64,000 nt of DNA from Hydrogenophaga sp. (GTDB lineage Bacteria; Pseudomonadota; Gammaproteobacteria; Burkholderiales; Burkholderiaceae_C). Positions 9,232 to 20,646 of this stretch are shown here, piece by piece; the first letter of the stretch is position 1; the number at the start of each line of letters is the position of its first letter. The notes under the pieces are model-generated. The model was given only the letters and a program-made list of their open reading frames with translations, did no database searches and was not told the DNA's origin. Where the stretch lies: the NCBI GenBank assembly GCA_011391595.1, contig JAABQG010000006.1, forward strand, positions 1-64,000. Reading direction: 5' to 3'. The position numbers and the translations under genes were made by a program.

Positions 9232-9298
9232 CGCCTCCCCTGCGAGGGGGCGACACCAGCGGACCGGCGACGCCGGTTCCGCGGTGTCGCTGGGTTTG
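9232..9298. repeat. Intergenic hairpin repeat between scpA and meaB
   Basis: Two nested stem-loops fill the gap. The small one pairs CGCC-CCC with GGGGGCG around TGCG. The large one spans 9250-9290, pairing GCGACACC with GGTGTCGC and CCGGC with GCCGG around GAC. I recall similar dispersed sequences from Comamonadaceae genomes, but that is memory rather than a search. The hairpin may stabilise or attenuate the operon transcript; it has no T-tract and is not a canonical terminator. Confidence 0.65.
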
Positions 9299-9334
9299 TG
9301 ACGTTGGCGCTCATCTACCTCCCACGTTGCACGC

Positions 9335-10351
9335 ATGACAGGCGAGACCGCTAAACAGGGCATGTCCTTGCTGGACGGCGTTTTGAAGGGCTCCCCGGCC
9401 CAACAGCGCCGCGCCATCGCCAAGGCCATCACGCTGCTCGAGTCCACCCGTGCCGACCACCGCGCGCTGGCCGATGAATTGCTGACAGCCTTGCTGCCGC
9501 ATACCGGCAAGTCCATGCGCTTGGGCATCAGCGGTGTGCCGGGCGTGGGAAAGTCCACGTTTATCGAATCGCTGGGCCTGTACCTGATCGACAAGGGGCA
9601 TCGGGTGGCGGTGTTGGCGGTGGATCCCTCCAGCACGGTCTCCGGCGGCTCGATCCTGGGCGACAAGACACGCATGGAGCGCCTCTCGGTCCACGAAAAA
9701 GCGTACATACGCCCCAGCCCCAGCAGTGGCACCCTCGGCGGCGTCGCCGAGAAAACCCGCGAGGCCATGCTGGTCTGCGAAGCGGCGGGCTACGACGTGG
9801 TGATTGTCGAGACCGTGGGCGTGGGCCAGAGCGAGACGGCGGTCTCAGGCATGACCGACATGTTCGTGCTCATGCAGTTGCCCAATGCCGGCGACGATCT
9901 GCAGGCCATCAAGAAGGGCGTGATGGAACTGGCCGACCTCGTTCTGATCAACAAATGCGACATCGACGCCATCGCCGCACAGCGCGCGCAGCTCCAGGTC
10001 ACGTCGGCCATGCAATTGCTAGGCCTGTTCGGTAGCCATGACGAAAAGCACTGGCATCCCAAGGCGCTGCAGCTCAGCGCCTTGAGCGGGCAGGGCGTGG
10101 ACAGCTTTTGGGCGGCCGTGACGGAATTCTCCAGTTTGCAGAAAGCCGATGGCAGGATGGATATGCGTCGCCACCAGCAGTCGCTGGCGTGGATGTGGGA
10201 GCGCATCGACGCGGGTCTCAAACAGGCCTTCCGGCAGAACCCGCAGGTGCGCGCGTTGTTGCCCGGGCTGGAGCAGCAGGTGCGGGCAGGAACGATCGCG
10301 GCTTCCACAGCAGCACGAACTTTGTTGATAGCCAGTGTGAATCAGTCATAG
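9335..10351 (+). CDS. meaB: Methylmalonyl-CoA mutase-associated G3E GTPase MeaB (ArgK)
   Basis: A 338-residue GTPase chaperone that gates cofactor loading and protects the mutase from inactivation. The Walker A motif is GVPGVGKST near residues 66-74. ETVGVGQSE follows in the switch region, and LINKCD is the guanine-specificity motif. VDPSSTVSGGSILGDKTRM is a family signature. The gene sits between scpA and the carboxylase genes, as in other methylmalonyl pathways. Its last codons and stop lie inside a copy of the dispersed repeat (10321-10370), so the final residues (IASVNQS) probably come from repeat DNA. Confidence 0.95.
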   Translation: MTGETAKQGMSLLDGVLKGSPAQQRRAIAKAITLLESTRADHRALADELLTALLPHTGKSMRLGISGVPGVGKSTFIESLGLYLIDKGHRVAVLAVDPSSTVSGGSILGDKTRMERLSVHEKAYIRPSPSSGTLGGVAEKTREAMLVCEAAGYDVVIVETVGVGQSETAVSGMTDMFVLMQLPNAGDDLQAIKKGVMELADLVLINKCDIDAIAAQRAQLQVTSAMQLLGLFGSHDEKHWHPKALQLSALSGQGVDSFWAAVTEFSSLQKADGRMDMRRHQQSLAWMWERIDAGLKQAFRQNPQVRALLPGLEQQVRAGTIAASTAARTLLIASVNQS

Positions 10352-10370
10352 TTTGCTATCAAAAACGATA
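10321..10370 (-). repeat. GATAGC dispersed repeat copy overlapping the meaB 3' end
   Basis: On the minus strand the copy reads TTTTTGATAGC, then ATGAC and CTGG at the same spacing as the copy at 43026-43080. It also contains a second inverted GATAGC, so TTGATAGC and GCTATCAA could pair as a stem. It overlaps the last ten codons of meaB and ends shortly before pccB. Confidence 0.65.
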
Positions 10371-10400
10371 TAACTGGAAGAATTCAAAAGAGGACCGACC

Positions 10401-11933
10401 ATGCACGACATCCTGGAACAACTCGAAAAAAAGCGCGCCGCAGCCCGCCTGGGCGGTGGCCAGAAGCGTATCGACGCGCAGCACGCCAAGGGCAAGCTGA
10501 CCGCGCGCGAACGCCTCGAAGTGCTGCTCGACGAGGGCACGTTTGAAGAGTGGGACATGTTTGTCGAGCACCGCTGTGCCGACTTTGGCATGCAGGACAA
10601 CAAGATTCCCGGCGACGGCGTGGTCACAGGTTACGGCATGATCAACGGCCGCCTGGTGTTCGTGTTCAGCCAGGACTTCACGGTGTTCGGTGGCGCCCTG
10701 AGCGAAGCGCATGCCGAGAAGATCTGCAAGATCATGGACCAGGCCATGAAGGTGGGTGCACCGGTGATCGGCCTGAATGACTCGGGCGGCGCCCGCATCC
10801 AGGAAGGCGTGGCCTCGCTGGGCGGCTATGCCGACGTGTTCCAGCGCAACGTGATGGCCAGCGGCGTGGTTCCGCAGATCAGCATGATCATGGGCCCGTC
10901 AGCAGGGGGCGCGGTGTATTCGCCGGCCATGACCGACTTCATCTTCATGGTCAAGGACAGCTCCTACATGTTCGTGACCGGGCCCGAAGTGGTCAAGACC
11001 GTGACGCACGAGGAAGTCACGGCCGAGGAACTGGGTGGCGCGGTGACCCACACCACGCGCAGCGGCGTGGCCGACCTGGCCCTCGAGAACGATGTGGAGG
11101 CGCTGCTGATGCTGCGCCGCCTTTACAACTACCTGCCGCTGAACAATCGCGAAAAAGCGCCGGTGCGACCCAGCGGCGACCCGTCCGGACGACTGGAGCT
11201 CAGCCTGGACACGCTGGTGCCCGACAACCCGAACAAGCCCTATGACATGAAGGAACTGATCGTCAAGACCGTGGACGATGGCGATTTCTTCGAGTTGCAA
11301 CCCGAGTACGCCAAGAACATCCTGATCGGTTTTGCCCGCATGGAGGGCCAGACCATCGGCATCGTCGCCAACCAGCCGCTGGTGCTGGCCGGGTGTCTGG
11401 ACATCAAGAGCTCCATCAAGGCGGCGCGCTTCGTGCGCTTCTGCGATGCATTCAACATCCCCGTGATCACGTTTGTGGACGTGCCCGGCTTCATGCCGGG
11501 CACATCGCAGGAGTACGGCGGCATCATCAAGCATGGTGCCAAGCTGCTGTATGCCTACGCCGAATGCACGGTGCCGAAGATCACCGTGATCACCCGAAAG
11601 GCCTACGGCGGCGCCTATGACGTGATGGCTTCCAAGCACCTGCGCGGCGACGTGAACTTTGCCTGGCCCAACGCCGAGATCGCCGTGATGGGCGCCAAGG
11701 GTGCGGTGGAAATCATTTTCCGCGAAGACAAGGGCGATCCGGCCAAGCTGGCCGCCAAGGAAGCCGAATACAAGGCCCGCTTTGCAAACCCCTTTGTGGC
11801 AGGCGCACGCGGCTTCATCGATGACGTGATCCTGCCGCACGAGACCCGCAAGCGCATTTGTCGCAGCCTGGTCATGCTCAAGGAAAAGAAGATTGAAAAC
11901 CCGTGGCGCAAGCACGGGAACATCCCACTCTAA
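10401..11933 (+). CDS. pccB: Propionyl-CoA carboxylase beta subunit (carboxyltransferase)
   Basis: A 510-residue carboxyltransferase that moves CO2 from carboxybiotin to propionyl-CoA, giving (S)-methylmalonyl-CoA. The crotonase-like halves carry the acyl-CoA and biotin oxyanion sites: [19 protein letters not shown] near residues 125-143, [14 protein letters not shown], and [19 protein letters not shown] in the C-terminal half. The length is typical of PccB rather than the shorter AccD. The alpha subunit starts 20 bases downstream. Confidence 0.96.
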   Translation: MHDILEQLEKKRAAARLGGGQKRIDAQHAKGKLTARERLEVLLDEGTFEEWDMFVEHRCADFGMQDNKIPGDGVVTGYGMINGRLVFVFSQDFTVFGGALSEAHAEKICKIMDQAMKVGAPVIGLNDSGGARIQEGVASLGGYADVFQRNVMASGVVPQISMIMGPSAGGAVYSPAMTDFIFMVKDSSYMFVTGPEVVKTVTHEEVTAEELGGAVTHTTRSGVADLALENDVEALLMLRRLYNYLPLNNREKAPVRPSGDPSGRLELSLDTLVPDNPNKPYDMKELIVKTVDDGDFFELQPEYAKNILIGFARMEGQTIGIVANQPLVLAGCLDIKSSIKAARFVRFCDAFNIPVITFVDVPGFMPGTSQEYGGIIKHGAKLLYAYAECTVPKITVITRKAYGGAYDVMASKHLRGDVNFAWPNAEIAVMGAKGAVEIIFREDKGDPAKLAAKEAEYKARFANPFVAGARGFIDDVILPHETRKRICRSLVMLKEKKIENPWRKHGNIPL

Positions 11934-11953
11934 GGCCCGAGGAGAAGAACAAC

Positions 11954-14008
<2,055 letters not shown>

Positions 14009-14038
14009 TCCCCCTTTCATCTTTCCGGATAGAAGAAC

Positions 14039-14518
14039 ATGCAACGACCGTTCAAGGTACTGGGTATCCAGCAGATCGCCATCGGCGGACCTGACAAGAA
14101 TCGACTCAGCAAGCTCTGGGTGGATTTGTTCGGCTTGAAGGTGACCGGCACCTTTCGCAGCGAGGGTGAAAACGTCGATGAAGACATCTGTTCCATCGGC
14201 AGCGGTCCCTTCAAGGTCGAGGTGGACCTGATGCAGCCACTGGATCCCGACAAGAAGCCCGCCGTGCACACTACGCCGCTCAACCACGTCGGCCTGTGGA
14301 TCGACGACCTGCCGGTCGCGGTGGAGTGGCTCGCGGCACAAGGCGTGCGCTTTGCGCCCGGAGGCATTCGCAAGGGCGCGGCGGGGTTTGACATCTGTTT
14401 CGTGCATCCCAAAGCCAGTGACGATTTGCCGATTGGCGGGGAGGGCGTACTGATTGAACTGGTGCAGGCGCCACCCGAGGTGGTCGCGGCATTCGACCGA
14501 CTGGCGCAGTTCAACTGA
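14039..14518 (+). CDS. VOC family protein, probable methylmalonyl-CoA epimerase
   Basis: A 159-residue vicinal-oxygen-chelate protein. [17 protein letters not shown] starts the first beta-alpha-beta module. [10 protein letters not shown] supplies a metal-ligand His, and [10 protein letters not shown] gives the Glu at the C-terminal end. Its place straight after pccA, in an operon that needs an epimerase to interconvert (S)- and (R)-methylmalonyl-CoA, supports the assignment. The VOC fold alone would also allow glyoxalase or dioxygenase activity. Confidence 0.82.
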   Translation: MQRPFKVLGIQQIAIGGPDKNRLSKLWVDLFGLKVTGTFRSEGENVDEDICSIGSGPFKVEVDLMQPLDPDKKPAVHTTPLNHVGLWIDDLPVAVEWLAAQGVRFAPGGIRKGAAGFDICFVHPKASDDLPIGGEGVLIELVQAPPEVVAAFDRLAQFN

Positions 14519-14710
14519 ACGGGTCAGACCCTCCCGGAGATCTGGGCGCGGTCGAAGAGAATTTGTCGGGTCCAACCCGCCTTTCTTGATTTGGGTCATA
14601 GAGGCTTCACTTTTCGGGATTACCCAGCCCCGATTTGATGCCTTGCCGCCTTAGACTTCTCCGCACCTGTGGCGCCGCTTTCGGAGCCTTGACAGGCCAA
14701 GGAGACCGTT

Positions 14711-16540
14711 TTGCAGCCAACAAACATCACCCAGCCGGCCTATTTTCACAAGGTCGTCGACTGTCAGTGGGCCTGCCCGGCCCATACCCCCGTCCCCGAA
14801 TACATCCGCCTGATCGGGCAGGGTCGCTACAGCGATGCCTACATGATCAACTGGGTGTCGAATGTTTTTCCCGGCGTGCTGGGGCGTACCTGTGACCGCC
14901 CTTGTGAGCCCGCCTGCCGGCGAGGCCGCGTCGAGGAAAACAACGGTGACAAGCCGGAGCCGGTCGCCATCTGCCGCCTCAAGCGTGTGGCGGCAGACAA
15001 CAAGGACGAGGTCAAGTCCCGCATGCCCAAAGTGGGGCCCGCCAATGGCAAGCGCATTGCCTGCGTCGGTGCCGGACCGGCATCACTGACGGTGGCCCGC
15101 GATCTGGCACCACTGGGGTATGCGGTGACCGTGTTCGATGGCGAGGCCAAGGCGGGTGGCTTCATCCGTTCGCAGATTCCACGCTTCCGTCTGCCCGAAT
15201 CGGTCATTGATGAAGAAACCGGTTACATCCTGGACCTGGGAGTTGACTTCAAGAGTGGCCAGCGCGTGGACTCCATGCAAGCCTTGCTGAAGCAAGGCTA
15301 TGACGCGGTATTCGTGGGTTGCGGCGCCCCGCGCGGGCGTGACCTGGATGTTCCCGGGCGCAACGAGGCCGCTGCGCACATCCATATCGGCATCGACTGG
15401 CTTGCCTCCGTATCGTTCGGGCACATCACCAGCGTGCCACCCCGGGTCATCGTGCTGGGAGGCGGCAATACCGCCATGGACTGCTGCCGTTCCGCGCGCC
15501 GACTCGGCGGCTCCGACGTGAAAGTCATCGTTCGCAGTGGATTCGAGGAAATGAAGGCGTCGCCCTGGGAAAAGGAAGACGCGGTGCATGAGGGCATTCC
15601 CATCATCAACTTCCACGTTCCGAAGAGCTTCAATCACCAGGACGGCAAGCTCCTGGGCATGACGTTCGAGGTGGTCCGCGCGGTCTATGACGACAAGGGA
15701 CGCCGCAGTCTGGTGCCCACGGGTGAACCTGACATGTATTTTGAATGCGATGCCGTGCTGGTTGCGGTGGGCCAGGAGAACTCTTTCCCCTGGATCGAGC
15801 GCGACAGTGGCATCGAGTTCGACCGCTGGGGCCTACCAGTTCTGGGCAAAGACACCTTTCAGTCGACCGTGCCGCAGGTGTTTTTCGGCGGCGATTCGGC
15901 CTATGGCCCCAAGAACATCATTACAGCGGTCGCGCATGGGCACGAAGCGGCGGTTTCGATTGATCGATTCCTGCAAGGTGAAGCGGTGGAGGAAAGACCC
16001 GCTCCAATGACCAACCTCATGTCCCAGAAAATGGGCATCCACGAGTGGAGCTACCACAACGACGTTTCAGGCGATACGCGCTTCAAGGTGCCATGGGCCA
16101 AGGCCGAGACGGCGCTGGCCAGCATTCGCGTGGAGGTGGAACTGGGCTTTGATGCCGCTACCGCATTCAAGGAAGCGAGCCGATGCCTGAATTGCGACGT
16201 ACAGACTGTCTTCAACCGGGACACCTGCATCGAGTGCGATGCCTGCGTGGACATCTGCCCGATGGACTGCATCACCTTTACCAGCAATGGGGAAGAAGCC
16301 GACTTGCGGACAAGGTTGAAGGCGCCATCGACGCATCTGGCACAGGACCTTTATGTTTCCGCTGAACTCAAAACCGGGCACGTGATGGTCAAGGATGAGG
16401 ACGTCTGCCTGCACTGTGGCCTGTGCGCTGAACGCTGCCCAACCGGCGCATGGGATATGCAGAAGTTCCTGCTCAACACAACACAGGCCGGGCCGGGATG
16501 TCGTGACCGCAGCCGCAAAGCTCAATTGGAGGTCGCATGA
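14711..16540 (+). CDS. FAD/NAD(P)-dependent electron-transfer protein with 4Fe-4S domains (glutamate-synthase small-subunit-like), partner of KorAB
   Basis: A 609-residue protein beginning at a TTG codon at 14711, chosen because an AAGGAGA site lies five bases upstream and no ATG fits. N-terminal cysteines (DCQWACPAH, GRTCDRPCEPACRRG) form the Fe-S domain seen in glutamate-synthase small subunits. GAGPASLTVARDLAPLG binds FAD near residue 120, and LGGGNTAMDCCRSA is the NAD(P) site. The C-terminus carries two ferredoxin-type clusters (CIECDACVDICP and CLHCGLCAERCP). It overlaps the next gene by four bases. The likely role is moving electrons between the adjacent 2-oxoacid oxidoreductase and NAD(P)H or ferredoxin. 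Confidence 0.87.
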   Translation: MQPTNITQPAYFHKVVDCQWACPAHTPVPEYIRLIGQGRYSDAYMINWVSNVFPGVLGRTCDRPCEPACRRGRVEENNGDKPEPVAICRLKRVAADNKDEVKSRMPKVGPANGKRIACVGAGPASLTVARDLAPLGYAVTVFDGEAKAGGFIRSQIPRFRLPESVIDEETGYILDLGVDFKSGQRVDSMQALLKQGYDAVFVGCGAPRGRDLDVPGRNEAAAHIHIGIDWLASVSFGHITSVPPRVIVLGGGNTAMDCCRSARRLGGSDVKVIVRSGFEEMKASPWEKEDAVHEGIPIINFHVPKSFNHQDGKLLGMTFEVVRAVYDDKGRRSLVPTGEPDMYFECDAVLVAVGQENSFPWIERDSGIEFDRWGLPVLGKDTFQSTVPQVFFGGDSAYGPKNIITAVAHGHEAAVSIDRFLQGEAVEERPAPMTNLMSQKMGIHEWSYHNDVSGDTRFKVPWAKAETALASIRVEVELGFDAATAFKEASRCLNCDVQTVFNRDTCIECDACVDICPMDCITFTSNGEEADLRTRLKAPSTHLAQDLYVSAELKTGHVMVKDEDVCLHCGLCAERCPTGAWDMQKFLLNTTQAGPGCRDRSRKAQLEVA

Positions 16541-18351
16541 AGCGTATTGAAGCCATCAACGATTTCGTCATCAAATTTGCCAACGTCAACGGTTCGGGCT
16601 CTGCCTCGGCCAATGAGCTTTTTGCCAAGGCCGTCATGCGCATGGGCGTGCCGGTGAGTCCGCGCAACATCTTCCCCAGCAATATCCAGGGCATGCCGAC
16701 CTGGTACGAGGCCCGGGTGTGCGAGAAAGGCTACCACGGCCGGCGCGGTGGTGTCGACATGATGGTCGCCATGAACCCACAGACCTGGGATGCCGACATC
16801 GCTGAAATCGAGACCGGCGGCTACCTGTTTTACGACAGCACGCGGCCCATGCCGCCCTCCAAATTCCGCGACGACGTGCATACCATGGGCGTGCCACTGA
16901 CCGAAATCGCCAACAACGCCTACACAGACCCGCGCCAGCGTCAGTTGTTCAAGAACATCATCTACGTCGGTGCGCTCTCGGTCTTGCTTGACGTGGAGGC
17001 TGAGGTGTTCGAAAAGCTGTTCGGGGAGCAGTTCAAGGGCAAGGAGCGTCTGCTGGAGTCGAACATCAAGGCCTTGCACCTGGGGCGCGACTACGTCAAG
17101 CTGCACATGCAGGCACCACTGGGTATCCGCGTGCAGCGCGCCGATGCCGTCGGTGACCAGATTTTTACCGATGGCAACAGCGCGGCCGGTCTGGGTCTGG
17201 TGTACGGGGGGGCCACGGTGGCCGCCTGGTACCCGATCACGCCCTCCACCTCGATTCCCGAAGCGTTTCAGAAATACTGCGACAAGTTCCGCGTGGACCC
17301 CGCAACCGGCCAGCATAACTATGCCATCGTACAGGCTGAAGACGAGCTGGCGTCCATTGGCATGGTGGTTGGCGCAGGCTGGAATGGTGCCCGAGCCTTT
17401 ACCGCCACCTCGGGACCGGGCGTGTCATTGATGACCGAATTCATTGGCCTGGCCTATTTCGCCGAGATTCCAGTGACCATCATCAACGTGCAGCGCGGTG
17501 GACCTTCCACCGGCATGCCGACACGCACCCAGCAGGCAGATCTGATTTCCTGCGCCTATGCCTCACACGGCGACACCAAGCATGTGTTGCTGTTCCCGCA
17601 AGACCCACACGAGTGCTTTACCCATTCCGCTGCCGCCCTGGATCTGGCTGAGCGCCTGCAAACGCCCGTTTTTGTAATGACGGATCTCGACATCGGCATG
17701 AACCAGCGCCTGTGCAAACCGTTCGTCTGGGACGATACGAAGGAATACGACCGCGGCAAGGTCATGACCGCCGAAGAGCTCGAAGCCGGCAAGCCCTTTG
17801 GCCGATACCGTGATGTCGATGGTGACGGAATCCCATGGCGCACCCTGCCTGGAACCCATCCCAGCAGAGGCGCCTTCTTTACGCGGGGCACGTCTCGCAA
17901 CCCGCAAGCCATGTATTCCGAGGCGGGGCCCGACTATATCTACAACATGGAACGGCTCCTGCGCAAGTTCATCACCGCGGCCACCCTGGTGCCGCAGCCG
18001 ATTTTCCGCAAGGCCGCCGAGCCGACAAGGCTGGGGGTGATTTACTATGGCTCCACCACGCCGGCGATGCGTGAAGCCTTGGACGTACTCGATCGCAATG
18101 GCGACCACGTGGATGCCATGCGGTTGTGTGCTTTTCCGTTCCCGGACTCGGTGTCGGAGTTCATCGCGGCACACGACAAAGTGTTCGTCGCCGAACAGAA
18201 CCGCGACGGCCAGATGCGCACCATGCTCATCAACGAGCTCGAGGTGAATCCGGCGAAACTGATCCGGGTGCTGCACTACGACGGCACGCCCATCACCGCA
18301 CGCTTCATCATCCGTTCGATTCACGAAAGCATGGCCAAGGAGGTTGCATGA
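16537..18351 (+). CDS. 2-oxoacid:ferredoxin oxidoreductase, fused gamma-alpha subunit (KorA-like)
   Basis: A 604-residue fusion. Residues 1-190 are the gamma (CoA-linked) domain, with NGSGSASANELFAKAVMRMG and GYHGRRGGVDMM. From about 200 the alpha domain begins with DGNSAAGLGLVYGGATVAAW and continues through ITPSTSIPEAF, ATSGPGVSLMTE and GGPSTGMPTRTQQADL, the core of the thiamine-diphosphate enzyme. Two-subunit enzymes of this shape include 2-oxoglutarate:ferredoxin oxidoreductase (as described in Thauera aromatica) and indolepyruvate oxidoreductases. The substrate is inferred from the neighbouring succinyl-CoA-forming genes. Start and stop overlap both neighbours by four bases, so translation is probably coupled. 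Confidence 0.87.
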   Translation: MKRIEAINDFVIKFANVNGSGSASANELFAKAVMRMGVPVSPRNIFPSNIQGMPTWYEARVCEKGYHGRRGGVDMMVAMNPQTWDADIAEIETGGYLFYDSTRPMPPSKFRDDVHTMGVPLTEIANNAYTDPRQRQLFKNIIYVGALSVLLDVEAEVFEKLFGEQFKGKERLLESNIKALHLGRDYVKLHMQAPLGIRVQRADAVGDQIFTDGNSAAGLGLVYGGATVAAWYPITPSTSIPEAFQKYCDKFRVDPATGQHNYAIVQAEDELASIGMVVGAGWNGARAFTATSGPGVSLMTEFIGLAYFAEIPVTIINVQRGGPSTGMPTRTQQADLISCAYASHGDTKHVLLFPQDPHECFTHSAAALDLAERLQTPVFVMTDLDIGMNQRLCKPFVWDDTKEYDRGKVMTAEELEAGKPFGRYRDVDGDGIPWRTLPGTHPSRGAFFTRGTSRNPQAMYSEAGPDYIYNMERLLRKFITAATLVPQPIFRKAAEPTRLGVIYYGSTTPAMREALDVLDRNGDHVDAMRLCAFPFPDSVSEFIAAHDKVFVAEQNRDGQMRTMLINELEVNPAKLIRVLHYDGTPITARFIIRSIHESMAKEVA

Positions 18352-19403
18352 CTTATATCGCCAAACCCAGGCTGCACCATCCGACCCTGCAAACCAACAA
18401 GGTTGGCTATACACGGCGCGACTATGAGGGGCGCATTTCCACCCTTTGCGCGGGATGTGGGCACGATTCGATCTCCGCGGCGATCATCCAGGCTTGCTGG
18501 GACCTCGACATCGAGCCGCACCGCGTCGCCAAGCTTTCCGGCATCGGATGCAGTTCCAAGACACCGGATTACTTCCTCGGGGCTTCGCATGGCTTCAACA
18601 CGGTGCACGGACGCATGCCTTCGGTGCTGACCGGCGCCAACCTTGCCAACCGCGACCTGCTGTACCTGGGCGTTTCCGGCGACGGTGACTCGGCGTCTAT
18701 CGGCTTGGGACAGTTTGCCAATGCCATGCGGCGTGGCGTGCGCATGGCCTATATCGTGGAGAACAACGGCGTGTACGGCTTGACAAAAGGGCAGTTCTCC
18801 GCGACTGCCGATCGCGGATCCAAAAGCAAGAAAGGTGTCATCAACAGCGACAGTCCTGTTGATCTGGTCGGAATTGCGCTGCAACTTGGCGCGACCTACG
18901 TGGCACGCAGTTTCTCGGGGGACAAGGCGCAACTGGTACCGCTCATCAAGGGCGCGATGGCCCACGGTGGCGCGGCATTCATTGATGTGATCAGTCCCTG
19001 CGTGACGTTCAATAACCATGGCGGAAGTACCAAGAGCTACGACTATGTTCGCCAGCACAATGAAGCGGTGAGTCGCATCGACTTCATCACGCCACGCAGC
19101 GAAATCACGACCGACTACGCGCCCGGCCAGGTCGTCGAGGTGCAGCAACATGATGGCTCCACATTGCGCCTTCGCAAACTGCATCCGGACTATGACCCCA
19201 CAGACCGTTACGCGGCGCTGAGCTACATGAATGAACACCAGTCACGCGGCGAAGTGGTCACCGGTCTGCTGTATCTGGATCCACTGGCCACCGATCTGCA
19301 CACTGCGATGAATACCAGCCACCGACCCCTCAATACGATGGGCGTCGCGCAGCTTTGCCCTGGTGTGAAGGCGCTTGACAAAATAAACGACGCCCTGCGT
19401 TGA
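18348..19403 (+). CDS. 2-oxoacid:ferredoxin oxidoreductase, beta subunit (KorB-like)
   Basis: A 351-residue thiamine-diphosphate subunit. STLCAGCGHDSISAAI near residues 28-43 carries the CxxCG start of the beta family. GIGCSSKTPDYF binds the Fe-S/TPP region, and the TPP/magnesium motif runs from GDGDSASIG to VENNGVYGLTKGQ near residues 108-148. The ATG overlaps the KorA-like stop by four bases. With the upstream fused subunit it would complete an alpha-gamma/beta enzyme converting a 2-oxoacid plus CoA to acyl-CoA, CO2 and reduced ferredoxin, or the reverse. Confidence 0.9.
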   Translation: MTYIAKPRLHHPTLQTNKVGYTRRDYEGRISTLCAGCGHDSISAAIIQACWDLDIEPHRVAKLSGIGCSSKTPDYFLGASHGFNTVHGRMPSVLTGANLANRDLLYLGVSGDGDSASIGLGQFANAMRRGVRMAYIVENNGVYGLTKGQFSATADRGSKSKKGVINSDSPVDLVGIALQLGATYVARSFSGDKAQLVPLIKGAMAHGGAAFIDVISPCVTFNNHGGSTKSYDYVRQHNEAVSRIDFITPRSEITTDYAPGQVVEVQQHDGSTLRLRKLHPDYDPTDRYAALSYMNEHQSRGEVVTGLLYLDPLATDLHTAMNTSHRPLNTMGVAQLCPGVKALDKINDALR

Positions 19404-19459
19404 GAGCGACTTCATTTCAGTCAAACAGGTTTCTTTTTTCATGTGAAAGGGCTGCAATC

Positions 19460-19900
19460 ATGGCAGAACGCACTGTTTTTCAATCCATGTCCCAGCGGCA
19501 TGTTGTCAGCTTAGGCCCGCAGGCGACCATCTGGGATGCCGCCTGCCTTATGACCAAGGCCAATTGCGGCAGTGTGCTGATTGTGGACACCGCCAGCGCT
19601 TTGCTGGGCATCGTCACCGAGCGTGACCTCATGACCCGTGTGCTGGCCAAAGCACTGAATCCCGCGACAACGCTGGTCAGCGAGATCATGACCCGCAATC
19701 CGCGTTGCGTCGGACCCGATGTACTGGTCTCAGACGCGGTGCTGATCATGATCGAACGCGGCTTCCGCCATCTGCCCATCATGGGCGCGGGCTCGAAGAT
19801 TCTGGGTGTCTTCTCAGTGCGCGATGCCTTACCGAGGGAGATCGGCACTGCAGTCGAACTGGCAGAGTTTCACGAACAGGTGAATGACGCCCTCGGGTAG
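19460..19900 (+). CDS. Tandem CBS-domain protein
   Basis: A 146-residue protein made of two CBS motifs, about residues 5-60 and 70-130. VTERDLMTRVL and FSVRDALPRE mark the end of each module. Such stand-alone pairs bind adenine nucleotides and sense energy charge. The ATG at 19460 is preferred to an upstream TTG because of the AAAGGG site before it. It ends the long run started by scpA, 56 bases after the KorB-like gene, and may regulate or respond to the oxidoreductase; that link is positional only. Confidence 0.85.
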   Translation: MAERTVFQSMSQRHVVSLGPQATIWDAACLMTKANCGSVLIVDTASALLGIVTERDLMTRVLAKALNPATTLVSEIMTRNPRCVGPDVLVSDAVLIMIERGFRHLPIMGAGSKILGVFSVRDALPREIGTAVELAEFHEQVNDALG

Positions 19901-19949
19901 GCTGATGCTTGCCAGGGGGTGTCGCAGACCGGTTCGGCAGATGGTCGGA

Positions 19950-20630
19950 TCAGGTGGACTCGGGGCCTCTTGCCGGTCTTTTTGCCCGCGCGCGGGCCAG
20001 TGCTGCCTCAATGATGCGGCGCTTGCTGTCCAGTATTTCGGGGTCGGTATGTTGCGAGTGGCCGGCCAGGTCTGCCAGCTTCATTTCGGCCTTCCTTTCA
20101 AGTCGTAGCTGGTTTTCTCCGGCGTCACGACACTGCTTGAAGCTGTGAAAGGCGTAGCGATCCCTGGCTGTTTCTGACTCGGCACGTGACCAGGCATCCC
20201 AGCCAGTTCGGTCGCCGCTGATGTTTTCCATCCGGATACAGTCAACCGGGCATGCCGGAAGGCAGAGTTCACAACCGGTGCAATACGGCTCGATCACCGC
20301 GTGCATCAGCTTGTTGCTTCCCATGATTGCGTCCGTGGGGCAGGCTGCGATGCACAGAGTGCAACCGATACACCAGGTTTCGTCGATGACCGCGACGCCT
20401 CTGGGGCATTCGATACCGTGGGCGGGATTGAGCGCTTGAGCAGGTTGGCCAGTCAATGCCGACAGGCGGGCAATGCCCTCCACGCCGCCGGGCGGGCATT
20501 GATTGATCGGTGCTTCTCCCGATGCAATGGCTTGGGCATAGGCTGCGCAATCCGGAAAACCGCAACGCGTGCACTGCGTCTGGGGCAAGGCTTCGTCCAG
20601 ACGCACCGCCAGAGCGGACAGTGGCGCCAT
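19950..20630 (-). CDS. RnfB-like ferredoxin (electron transport complex subunit B family)
   Basis: A 226-residue iron-sulfur protein. The N-terminal RnfB-type cluster is CTRCGFPDC with a later CPPGG near residues 18-50. Two ferredoxin clusters follow: CIGCTLCIAACP near 88-99 and CTGCELCLPACP near 118-129. A charged helical tail of about 80 residues completes it. The hydrophobic N-terminal anchor of true RnfB is missing and no other rnf gene is nearby, so it is probably a soluble electron carrier. It converges with the CBS gene and lies 16 bases after phaZ on the same strand. Confidence 0.85.
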   Translation of the reverse strand: MAPLSALAVRLDEALPQTQCTRCGFPDCAAYAQAIASGEAPINQCPPGGVEGIARLSALTGQPAQALNPAHGIECPRGVAVIDETWCIGCTLCIAACPTDAIMGSNKLMHAVIEPYCTGCELCLPACPVDCIRMENISGDRTGWDAWSRAESETARDRYAFHSFKQCRDAGENQLRLERKAEMKLADLAGHSQHTDPEILDSKRRIIEAALARARAKRPARGPEST

Positions 20631-20646
20631 GTCGATTACGTCGGCA

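Noticed and set aside
14570-14590. Possible FNR box before the Fe-S flavoprotein gene
   Set aside because: Only the left half TTGAT matches; the right half GTCAT does not.
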